Translations under genes and position numbers: made by a program
NCBI RefSeq assembly: GCF_900109355.1
Contig: NZ_FOBF01000036.1
Span: forward strand, 1-48,525
Reading direction: 5' to 3'
Source: Nonomuraea pusilla
GTDB lineage: Bacteria; Actinomycetota; Actinomycetes; Streptosporangiales; Streptosporangiaceae
Length of the DNA stretch: 48,525 nt
In this document: positions 1 through 7,011 of the stretch, piece after piece
How positions within the stretch are numbered: position 1 is the first letter of the stretch
How the letters are laid out: each line of letters opens with the position of its first letter
The notes under the pieces: model-generated
Database searches by the model: none
Told to the model about the DNA's origin: nothing
The model's input: only the letters and a program-made list of their open reading frames with translations

Positions 1-130
1 AGCGGTGCCCGCACTGACGGGAGATGCCCAGTTCGGCGGCGACGTGCGCGACCGGGCGTCCGTCGAACACGACACGACGAACCAGCAGGCATCTGCCATG
101 AAACGTCAGTCGAGCGTTAGCGTGACCCAT
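1..130 (-). CDS. IS481-family transposase, N-terminal fragment (runs off left edge)
   Basis: The reverse strand from 130 encodes a protein beginning MGHANARLTFHGR, continuing through a helix-turn-helix-like stretch (RPVAHVAAELGISRQ) and off the window edge after about 43 residues. This opening, with a basic LTFxGRxxLVRRV segment followed by VAAELGISR, is characteristic of the DNA-binding N terminus of IS481-type DDE transposases. A GGAGG ribosome binding site sits at 136-140, five bases before the ATG. The DDE catalytic core would lie outside the window, so it cannot be said whether the element is intact. A mobile element here means the left boundary of the window is a likely rearrangement point. 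Confidence 0.8.
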   Translation of the reverse strand, partial: MGHANARLTFHGRCLLVRRVVFDGRPVAHVAAELGISRQCGHR

Positions 131-236
131 CAAGACCTCCGTGCGGTGGTGAAGTCGGCAACTCCACTACGCCCGGAGGTCTTCTTCATGATCAATTATC
201 TCAGGCCACGTGTCACCAAGATCTTGGCCAAGTACA
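131..236 (-). mobile_element. Probable terminal region of the IS481-type element
   Basis: Upstream of the transposase start lies an inverted repeat AAGACCTCCG (132-141) / CGGAGGTCTT (174-183); its left arm includes the transposase ribosome binding site. Further out, reading on the minus strand, the sequence starts TGTACTTGGCCAAGATCTTG at 236; TGT is the usual outermost triplet of IS481 ends. The exact tip and target duplication cannot be set because the other end is outside the window. Confidence 0.4.
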
Positions 237-375
237 GCTAGCGCCGCGTCTACCGCGGGCGCGGTAGATCTCGTGCTGCGTCCGCGGCAGCGAGAGGTGT
301 CTCCGCCGGAGGGATGACCGGCTGTGGGTTCAGCGGACATGGTTCTGTCATCCAGTCGAAACGGAGGAGAGCCTC

Positions 376-774
376 ATGTCCGTCCTGTCCATGCTCGCCG
401 CCCAGGGGGTCTCGCCGGTCTGCACGTCGGCGGCGGAATGCGCGGGCCAGGGGGTGGACACCTTCCTCGGGACCTCTCGGCGGGTCTGGGCCAGCGTCGC
501 CGCGCTGGTGGCGTTGGGCGGCGTGGCCGTCGGCTGGCCGGCGCTGCGTTCCGCCCGTCGTGCCGGCGGCGGGAGGAGGGGGGCCGTCGTGGCCCTGGTG
601 CTGGGGCTGGCCGGCGGGCTCAACGGGGCGGTGAATCTGGCCGTCGCCGACGGCGGTCTCGGCACCGGCAACGGGGTGTTCGGGGGGAGCGTGGCCCTGG
701 TGCTCGGGCTGGTCGGCGCGGTGCTCGGCGGGCTGGCTCTGGCCCGCTCCCGCCGCGCCGAGCCGAACGGCTGA
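376..774 (+). CDS. Small three-helix membrane protein (DUF6223-like)
   Basis: This 132-residue protein has three hydrophobic helices at roughly 36-57, 68-90 and 98-122, separated by short Arg-rich or Gly-rich links, and ends in the basic tail ALARSRRAEPNG. The GGRRGAVVALVLGLAGG and GTGNGVFGGSVALVLGLVG blocks match the actinobacterial DUF6223 family as I remember it. No function is known to me for this family. The ATG at 376 is preceded by a good GGAGGA site about seven bases upstream. It stands alone; the downstream gene starts 122 bases later and appears to have its own promoter. Confidence 0.75.
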   Translation: MSVLSMLAAQGVSPVCTSAAECAGQGVDTFLGTSRRVWASVAALVALGGVAVGWPALRSARRAGGGRRGAVVALVLGLAGGLNGAVNLAVADGGLGTGNGVFGGSVALVLGLVGAVLGGLALARSRRAEPNG

Positions 775-884
775 CCGCCGCCCGCGCCGAGGCCGCCCTT
801 TCCTTGTGAGAGGCATGGGTGAACTGTTGGGACGAACGGGATGAACATCCCTCCCGACATCTCGGCTGGAAATCCAAACTTGTC

Positions 885-897
885 TAGTTTTGTCGCG
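885..897 (+). promoter_or_regulatory. Possible -10 element of a leaderless transcript
   Basis: TAGTTT at 885-890 lies six bases before the GTG start at 897, where a transcript would begin if this is a -10 box. There is no Shine-Dalgarno sequence in front of the GTG, which fits a leaderless mRNA. No convincing -35 box is visible, so this is tentative. Confidence 0.35.
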
Positions 898-3800
898 TGT
901 CAACTGCCCCCTTTCATGTCTTACGTACTGTGCGGATCCTCGGGGTGTTCGTGGCGACGCTGGCCGTCACGCTCGGTATCTCCACTGGTCCTGCCTCCGC
1001 CCATCTGACTCGTAGCCATGCCGAGTTGGTCGTCAGTACGACCGCCGGAGTGACAAGCGGTCGCTTGGTTGTGCACCGTGACGTCGTGTCCCCGGAACGC
1101 GCCGGATCTTGGGCGGGCGAGTTGCTGGGCGGCGGCTGCCCGGTCAGCGCGCACGGGGTCTCCGGCGACAGCGGCGGCCTCCCCGGCGGTGTGGTCATCG
1201 AACTCGCGTGGTCGTGCGCCGTCGACAGCCTGGATCTGGGCGGGCTGCTGCGTGCGGGCGGGCTGTCGCAGATCGTGGCCGAGTTCGACGGCGTCACGTC
1301 GAACGTGACGGCCTCGCTTCCGCTCGTCGACGCGACCGGCTCGCACGCGCCGCGCTCGCCGTGGCCGTCGCTGCCCCTGCCGGCGCTCCTGCTCGGCTCC
1401 GTCCTGGCCGTCACCGCGCTGCTCTGGCTGCGGCGCCGTACCGGATGGCAGGGCGTCGTGGCGGCGGGGGTCGTGATCGCGGTGCTCGCGCCGAGCGCCG
1501 CGCAGGCCGCCGCCGACACCCCTGCGGGCGCCACGTCGCCGAGCGCGGCTGCCACCGGCGGCACGCTGGAACTCACCACCGTCAACCCGAAAGCCGGTGA
1601 CGCGCTCACCTTCCGCTACGCCACCGACAGGTCGGCCGCCCGCAACTGGGTGGGCCTGTACGGCCCGGACGACAAGCCCGGTGACGTCGGCTCCAAGGCC
1701 TGGGCGTACGCGCCGCTCGCCGCCGGCACCGTCACGTTGAGCAGCGGCGCCCTCGCAGAGGGGACCTGGAAGGCGTACTTCCTGGCCGACGACGGCTACG
1801 CCCCGCTGAGCCAGCCGGTCACGTTCACGCTCGCCGGCCGGGGCGCCGCCGGCGTGACCGTGGAAGGGACGGTCTTCGCCGACCAGGACGGCGACGGCGT
1901 CAAGGACGCCAGGGAGAAGGGCCTGCCGGGCGTGTCCGTCACCGACGGCGCGGTGTGGGCGACCACCGGCGCCGACGGCGGCTACTCGATGACCCTCGAC
2001 CGCAACCGCAGGGAGACCGACCTGGTCAGCGTCGTCTCGCCGAACGGTTACACGCCGGCGCTGCGCGACGACTACGTGCCGGCGTTCTTCCGCGAGGTGC
2101 CCGGCGGGCAGGGGCCGCTGAAGGGCCTGGACTTCGCGCTGGTCCCCGACGACGACGCCGCCGACCCCAAGGAGAAGTGGCTGATGGTCTCCGACGTCGA
2201 GGTGGGCAACCGCTCCGACGCCGAGGCCAGGAACACGCTGCCGCGCTGGCAGGGGCAGGTCGAGGCGATGTCCGAGGTGCACGGCGCCACGCTGACCATG
2301 ACCACCGGCGACCTCACGGTGACCGACTACGCGGCCGAGCCTCGCCGCCAGGGCGGTTACGACATCCTGCGCGAGGGCCTGCGCAAGGGCAGGCTCGGAC
2401 ACCCGTACTATCCGGTCGTCGGCAACCATGACATCGGCGGCACCGCCACCTCCACCGGCTACGGTGGCAGCCTGGAGTACTGGCGCAGGAACATGGGCCC
2501 CGAGTGGTACAGCTTCGATCGTGGCGGCCGCCACGTCGTGGTGCTGGAGGACAACTACGACTCCAGCGGCCTGGCTCCCCAGCTGGCGTGGCTGCGCGAG
2601 GATCTGCGCAGGCACGCGGTCGGCAAGCAGGTGCTGGTCTTCGCGCACCGGTCGCTGTTCACCCGCTGGGGCCCCGGCGCGGGCATGCAACCGACCGTGG
2701 ACGAGCTGGCGAAGTACGACGTGCGGATGTTCGCGGCCGGCCACAACCAGCAGGCCGAGTTTCGGCGCGGCGCGTTCGCCAGGTCGGTCGAGGTCAACAA
2801 CATGGGCGTGTACGGCATCGACTCCGCCAGGCCCGACTACAAGATCCTCGACTTCGGCGGCATCACCGACGACCCGGCCACCGAGGAGAACGAGGACACC
2901 GGCTACGTCGCGGGCACCCATCGCCAGTTCGACGTCGACGACGACGTCGCGCTGGTGAGCCCGGCTGAGGGCAGCGTCCACGGCGCGAAGGCCGGAGTGC
3001 CGGTCGAGCTGTACGCCGAGGACGACGGCCGCACCCCGGCCACGGCCGACCTCACCGTCCGCTTCAAGAACGGCAAGGTGGCGTGGCACGACCGTCGCCT
3101 GCAGTTCGGGCGCGAGGTCAAGCCCGCCGGCCGGGTCAACTGCTACACCCCGCCGGGCGGTACGGCGGAGCCGTGCCCCACGGCGCACGTCTCGTGGACC
3201 AGGGTCAGCTCCCGGATCACCGGCCTGCACCCGGGCACGTACACGGCGGAGATGGTCGCGGTCGACACCGCCGGGAAGACCTGGCCGACGGTCAGGACCA
3301 CGTTCCAGGTGCTCGCGGATGGCCGCCTCGACCAGCCCCGGCTCGGTCAGGACTGGGCCAGGCAGGGCGGTGACGAGGAGTCACGCTCGTCGGCGGAGGA
3401 CGACCCGGGCGCCAGGCTCGACCTGCGCTGGGCGGCCAGCACCGGCGAGCAGTTCCACCTGAACGGCGCGGCCGTGTGGGACGGCAAGGTGATCGTCGCC
3501 TCGCAGGCGTTCGACTCGCCGTACAGCATGATGCTGGCCTACGACGGGCTGACCGGCGCGGAGGCGTGGCGGACCTACCTGGACGGCGACGCCGAGTCCT
3601 TCCCGGCGGTGCACGACGGCAAGGTCTACCTCACCACCGGCGTCGGCCGTGTCTACGCCCTCGACGCGGGCACCGGCAAGGTGGTGTGGGAGACGATCGA
3701 CGACGAGCACGTCGCCGGCAAGACCGTACGCCGCTACGGTCGGGCGGGCGGACCGGTGAGCGTCTTCGACCTGCCGGGTCGCTCCGTGGCGGTCTACCAG

Positions 3801-4580
3801 GCGTGGGACACCGTGGTGTGCCGCGACGCCAGGACCGGCGCGAGGCTCCCGGGCGGCTTCGCCGCGCCCGCCGGCTGGGGCGAGTTCCACAGCGTCGCCG
3901 TGCGCAGGCCCGGCGCCACCACCGCCTACCTGCACTCGGGGTCCAGCCAGTCACTGGTCGCGATGGACCTGGCCACCTGCGGGCGACTGTCCTCGGTGGA
4001 CACCGGCGGCGACCTGTTCACCCAGTCCTCGCCCGCCTTCACCGATACCCAGCTGGTGACCGCGACCTCCTCCGGGGTACGCGGTCACGACCTGGGGGCG
4101 GGCGCGAAGGTGCTCTGGCAGGCCAAGCTCGGCACGGGCAGCACCTGCGAGCCCGGGCCGCCTCCGGTGACCAGCCCGGCGACCAGGGGCGCGATGGCGT
4201 ACGTGGCGAGCGTGGACGGTGTGGTCAGGGCCTACGACACCGCCTCGGCGACTCCCGCCGAGCCGGTCTGGGAGACGCCGCTGGGCTACCTGCCGGGTGA
4301 GAGCCCGATGGACGACAAGTGGCGGGTCGCGGCCGGATGCACGGCGGCGGGTCCCGGGTCTCCGGCGATGCACACGCTGGCGACCGAGACCGTGGTCTAT
4401 GCCACGACCTGGGACGGACGCGTGGTGGCGCTCGACCGGGCGAGCGGCCGCAGGCTGGCCGAGTACAACCTGGGTGCGGGCGTGGCGTCCGCGCTGTCGG
4501 TGAGCGGGAACATGCTCTACGCGCTGACCGACGACGGCTCGATCCACGCGTTCGCGGCCACGAGGGTCCGCGGTCAGTGA
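897..4580 (+). CDS. Secreted/membrane metallophosphoesterase fused to PQQ-like beta-propeller
   Basis: A 1227-residue multidomain protein. Residues 1-35 form a signal peptide ending in ASA-H. Residues 36-155 form a small extracytoplasmic domain. Two helices (about 159-178 and 185-205) separated by RRRTGWQ make a hairpin that would return the chain outside. Then come a beta domain with WVGLYGPDD (about 222-312), a MetallophosN-like segment with a DQDGDGVKD calcium-loop-like motif (about 323-385), the calcineurin-like phosphoesterase core with TTGD (about 470), GNHD (509-512) and AGHN (about 614-617), a MetallophosC-like domain, and PQQ-type propeller repeats (about 841-1222, DGKVIVAS, DGKVYLTTG, YALDAGTGKVVWE). 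The first metal motif is SDVEVG, lacking the usual His of DxH. The substrate is unknown. The GTG start is chosen because it gives the full signal peptide. Its stop overlaps the next gene's start (GTGA), so the two are probably cotranslated. Confidence 0.8.
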   Translation: MSTAPFHVLRTVRILGVFVATLAVTLGISTGPASAHLTRSHAELVVSTTAGVTSGRLVVHRDVVSPERAGSWAGELLGGGCPVSAHGVSGDSGGLPGGVVIELAWSCAVDSLDLGGLLRAGGLSQIVAEFDGVTSNVTASLPLVDATGSHAPRSPWPSLPLPALLLGSVLAVTALLWLRRRTGWQGVVAAGVVIAVLAPSAAQAAADTPAGATSPSAAATGGTLELTTVNPKAGDALTFRYATDRSAARNWVGLYGPDDKPGDVGSKAWAYAPLAAGTVTLSSGALAEGTWKAYFLADDGYAPLSQPVTFTLAGRGAAGVTVEGTVFADQDGDGVKDAREKGLPGVSVTDGAVWATTGADGGYSMTLDRNRRETDLVSVVSPNGYTPALRDDYVPAFFREVPGGQGPLKGLDFALVPDDDAADPKEKWLMVSDVEVGNRSDAEARNTLPRWQGQVEAMSEVHGATLTMTTGDLTVTDYAAEPRRQGGYDILREGLRKGRLGHPYYPVVGNHDIGGTATSTGYGGSLEYWRRNMGPEWYSFDRGGRHVVVLEDNYDSSGLAPQLAWLREDLRRHAVGKQVLVFAHRSLFTRWGPGAGMQPTVDELAKYDVRMFAAGHNQQAEFRRGAFARSVEVNNMGVYGIDSARPDYKILDFGGITDDPATEENEDTGYVAGTHRQFDVDDDVALVSPAEGSVHGAKAGVPVELYAEDDGRTPATADLTVRFKNGKVAWHDRRLQFGREVKPAGRVNCYTPPGGTAEPCPTAHVSWTRVSSRITGLHPGTYTAEMVAVDTAGKTWPTVRTTFQVLADGRLDQPRLGQDWARQGGDEESRSSAEDDPGARLDLRWAASTGEQFHLNGAAVWDGKVIVASQAFDSPYSMMLAYDGLTGAEAWRTYLDGDAESFPAVHDGKVYLTTGVGRVYALDAGTGKVVWETIDDEHVAGKTVRRYGRAGGPVSVFDLPGRSVAVYQAWDTVVCRDARTGARLPGGFAAPAGWGEFHSVAVRRPGATTAYLHSGSSQSLVAMDLATCGRLSSVDTGGDLFTQSSPAFTDTQLVTATSSGVRGHDLGAGAKVLWQAKLGTGSTCEPGPPPVTSPATRGAMAYVASVDGVVRAYDTASATPAEPVWETPLGYLPGESPMDDKWRVAAGCTAAGPGSPAMHTLATETVVYATTWDGRVVALDRASGRRLAEYNLGAGVASALSVSGNMLYALTDDGSIHAFAATRVRGQ

Positions 4581-5860
4581 TCGGGACCACGGCACGGGGT
4601 CTGGCCCGCCTGCTCGCGGCTGCGGGCGTGGTGGCGCTGTACCTGCTGGGAGCGGCGGGCCCGGGGTGGGCACACCCCTTCGGCCCGCCGCTCGCGGCGA
4701 AGGCGACGGCGAGCGGCGACACGGTCGAGGTGACCTGGTCGGCCGCCGCCGACGACCTGGCGCGGCTCGCCCCGCCGGTGGGCGGCTACCTGCGTGAGCA
4801 CATCGCGGTGTCGCAGGAAGGGAGAGCCTGTCGGCTGGAGGCGGTGCGTGACCTGCCCGCCTCCGGCGCGGTGCTCCGCTTCCGCTGCCCGGCCGCCGTC
4901 CGCGCCGTCACGCTCACCATCACCACCCTCACCGACCTGGACCCGGCCTATCGGACGGTGTCGACGACGCCGGGTGGCGGGGGCGCCCTGCACACGGCGG
5001 ACTCTCCCGCGCACGTGCTGCGTTTCGACGGCACGGGGAGCACGCTCGCCCCGCCGGTTGCCTCTGCCGTGTGGACGGCCGAGCTGTCCTCCCTGGTGGG
5101 CAGCGACGTGGTGCTGCCGCTGGCGCTGCTGGTCGCCCTGGTGGCCGGCGCGGTGCACGCGTGCGCGCCGGGGCACGGGAAGACGCTGACGGCGGGTTAC
5201 CTGGTGGGCGGCAACGGCAGGACGCGGGACGCGGTGCTGCTCGGGGTGGTCGTGGCGGCCATGCACACCGTGTCCGTGGCCGTGCTGGCGGTCGGCTGGT
5301 GGCTCATGACGGACAGCGCGCCCTCCCTGGGAGCGGTGACGCGGTGGTTGCAGCTGGCAGGAGCGCTGGTCGTGCTCGGCGTCGGCGTCGGTCTCCTGCG
5401 CCGCCACCTCCGTCTCCGCCCGACCCACGGTCACGGTCACGGCCACGGCCACGGCCACGGCCACGGGCACGGGCACGGGCACGGGCACGGGCACGGGCAC
5501 GGGCTTGGTCATGGGCACGGCCACGCGGAGTCGCTGCTGACCTGGCGTGGCATCGTGACGATGGGCGCCTCCGGTGGGTTGCTGCCCTCACCCTCGGCCT
5601 TTCTGCTGCTGCTCACCGGCCTGCTCACCGGAAGGGCGGGGTTCGCCCTCGCCATGGTCGCGGCCTTCGGCGTGGGGATGGCGGTCACCCTGGCGGGAGT
5701 CGGCATCGCCGTCCTGCGAGGCGGGAACGCGCTGATGAGCAGGGCGAGATCAGCGCGGCTGCGGCAGTGGATCGGCCGCCTGCCGCTGATCGCCGCCGCC
5801 CTGGTCGCGGCGGGCGGCCTGGCCGCCTCGGCGATGGCGGTCGCGGCCCTGACGGGTTAG
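4577..5860 (+). CDS. NicO-type nickel/cobalt exporter with His-Gly tract
   Basis: A 427-residue membrane protein with a signal peptide (cleavage near GWA-H), an extracytoplasmic N-terminal domain to about residue 165, and a NicO transporter core. The core has the signature HACAPGHGKT followed by AGYLVGGNGR, the metal-binding motif of the NicO/RcnA nickel-cobalt transporter family. A cytoplasmic loop carries 13 uninterrupted His-Gly dipeptides (5426-5503) followed by LGHGHGH, a typical metal-buffering loop but unusually long and regular. The GTG at 4577 overlaps the upstream stop codon, and no other start gives the signal peptide without intruding far into that gene. Its stop overlaps the convergent LacI-type gene by four bases. 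Export of Ni or Co is inferred from family; uptake is also known among NicO relatives. Confidence 0.85.
   Translation: MIGTTARGLARLLAAAGVVALYLLGAAGPGWAHPFGPPLAAKATASGDTVEVTWSAAADDLARLAPPVGGYLREHIAVSQEGRACRLEAVRDLPASGAVLRFRCPAAVRAVTLTITTLTDLDPAYRTVSTTPGGGGALHTADSPAHVLRFDGTGSTLAPPVASAVWTAELSSLVGSDVVLPLALLVALVAGAVHACAPGHGKTLTAGYLVGGNGRTRDAVLLGVVVAAMHTVSVAVLAVGWWLMTDSAPSLGAVTRWLQLAGALVVLGVGVGLLRRHLRLRPTHGHGHGHGHGHGHGHGHGHGHGHGHGLGHGHGHAESLLTWRGIVTMGASGGLLPSPSAFLLLLTGLLTGRAGFALAMVAAFGVGMAVTLAGVGIAVLRGGNALMSRARSARLRQWIGRLPLIAAALVAAGGLAASAMAVAALTG
5426..5524 (+). repeat. CACGGB hexanucleotide microsatellite encoding (His-Gly)n
   Basis: Thirteen in-frame hexamers of CACGGT, CACGGC or CACGGG fill 5426-5503, with a shorter imperfect continuation to about 5524. 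The first six units end in T or C and the last seven in G, suggesting two rounds of slippage. Unit gain or loss would keep the frame. Confidence 0.9.
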
Positions 5861-6882
5861 CCGCGCCTGGTGGACTCGCGGAGGACCAGGGTGGCGGGGA
5901 CGGTCAGGACGCCGGAGCGGGTCGGCTCGCCCGCGATGGCGTCGAGCAGGTGGGCGGCGGCGGCCCTGCCGATCTCGCCGAGGTTCATGTCCACGGTGGT
6001 GAGCGGCGTGCGGCAGCCGAGCGCCATCGGCTCCCAGTTGTCGAAGCCGACGAGCGCGACGTCCTCGGGCACGCGCCTGCCGCGCTCGCGCAGCGTCTCG
6101 GCGACGCCGCGGGCGATCTGGTCGCTGCCGCAGAAGATGGCGTCGACGTCGGGTGCGGCGTGCAGCAGGATGTCGGCGCCCTGGCGGCCCCACTCCTCGC
6201 TCCAGTCGCCGTGGAGGACGTCTCCGGCGACCCGCAGCCCGGCCTCGGAGAGGACGCCGGTCAGCCCGGCGGCGCGGCGGCGCGCGGCCTGGAAGCCCTG
6301 CGGGCCGGTGACGTGGCCGACGCGGGTGCGGCCGGTGGCGAGCAGGTGGCGGGCGGCGAGCGCGCCGCCGCCCTCGTCGTCGGGGATGATCGACAGGTCT
6401 GACTCGTCCTGCGACTGCGTCATGGCGTAGACGACGGGGACGGGCAGGTCGCGGCCGATGCTGGGCCGGGGCTCGGTGCGCCTGCCGGTGACGATGATGC
6501 CCTCGACGCGCCGGGCGAGCAGGCGTTCGACGTAGTGGTGCTCTCTGATCGGGTCGTCGCGGGTGTCGCACATGAACACGGAGACCTGCCCGGCGCCCAG
6601 GGCGTCCTCGGCGCCGAGCATGACGGGGATGCTGAAGCGGCCGAAGCTGTCGCAGGTGACGAGCCCCACGGTGTACGTGCGCCCGGCGAGCAGCCCCTGG
6701 GCGAGCGGGTTGGGACGGAACTCGAGCTCCTCGGCGGCGGCCATGACGCGGGCCCTCGTCTCCTCCCGCATCCTGCCCACGCCGTTGAGCGCCTTGGACG
6801 CGGTGCCGATGGAGACTCCCGCGGCGGCGGCGACGTCTCTGATGGTCACCGTCCTGCCGGTCTCGTGCGCCGAGTTGGACAA
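5857..6882 (-). CDS. LacI-family transcriptional regulator
   Basis: A 341-residue LacI/GalR-type repressor. The N-terminal helix-turn-helix and hinge helix are clear (TIRDVAAAAGVSIGTASKAL, then NGVGRMREETRARV), followed by a periplasmic-binding-protein-like sensor domain to the C terminus (GLVTCDSFGRFSIPVMLGAE, AIFCGSDQIARGVAETLRE, VALVGFDNWEPM). I place the start at the TTG at 6882 because GGAGGA at 6889-6894 lies six bases upstream; an ATG at 6909 would add nine residues but has no such site. It is divergent from the arabinofuranosidase operon, and an inverted repeat just downstream of that operon's promoter is its likely operator. The effector is probably an arabinose-containing sugar, by context only. 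Confidence 0.9.
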   Translation of the reverse strand: MSNSAHETGRTVTIRDVAAAAGVSIGTASKALNGVGRMREETRARVMAAAEELEFRPNPLAQGLLAGRTYTVGLVTCDSFGRFSIPVMLGAEDALGAGQVSVFMCDTRDDPIREHHYVERLLARRVEGIIVTGRRTEPRPSIGRDLPVPVVYAMTQSQDESDLSIIPDDEGGGALAARHLLATGRTRVGHVTGPQGFQAARRRAAGLTGVLSEAGLRVAGDVLHGDWSEEWGRQGADILLHAAPDVDAIFCGSDQIARGVAETLRERGRRVPEDVALVGFDNWEPMALGCRTPLTTVDMNLGEIGRAAAAHLLDAIAGEPTRSGVLTVPATLVLRESTRRG

Positions 6883-6941
6883 CCGTTTTCCTCCTTGACC
6901 CGACAGCATGTTAGCCCCCGAATACGTGATCGCAAGACCCC

Positions 6942-6970
6942 TTGACCCGTCCTGTGTGACATTCTACTCT
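6942..6970 (+). promoter_or_regulatory. Sigma70-type promoter of the arabinofuranosidase operon
   Basis: TTGACC (6942-6947) and TACTCT (6965-6970) are separated by 17 bases, a close match to the housekeeping -35/-10 pattern. Transcription would start near 6977, inside the inverted repeat that follows. It points toward the arabinofuranosidase gene. Confidence 0.6.
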
Positions 6971-7008
6971 CCCATCGAGAAAACCTATTCCCACTTTTTC
7001 TCGTTGGG
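6971..7008. promoter_or_regulatory. Inverted repeat, probable LacI-type operator or leader hairpin
   Basis: CCCATCGAGAAAA (6971-6983) and TTTTCTCGTTGGG (6996-7008) are inverted copies with one mismatch and a 12-base spacer. The repeat begins right after the predicted -10 box and ends within the ribosome binding site (GGGAG, 7006-7010). It could serve as an operator covering the start point for the divergent LacI-type protein, or fold in the mRNA and hide the ribosome binding site. Confidence 0.6.
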
Positions 7009-7011
7009 AGC

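Noticed and set aside
5..241. Plus-strand 78-residue frame at the left edge
   Set aside because: It lies opposite the IS481-type transposase start and shows no ribosome binding site or family match.
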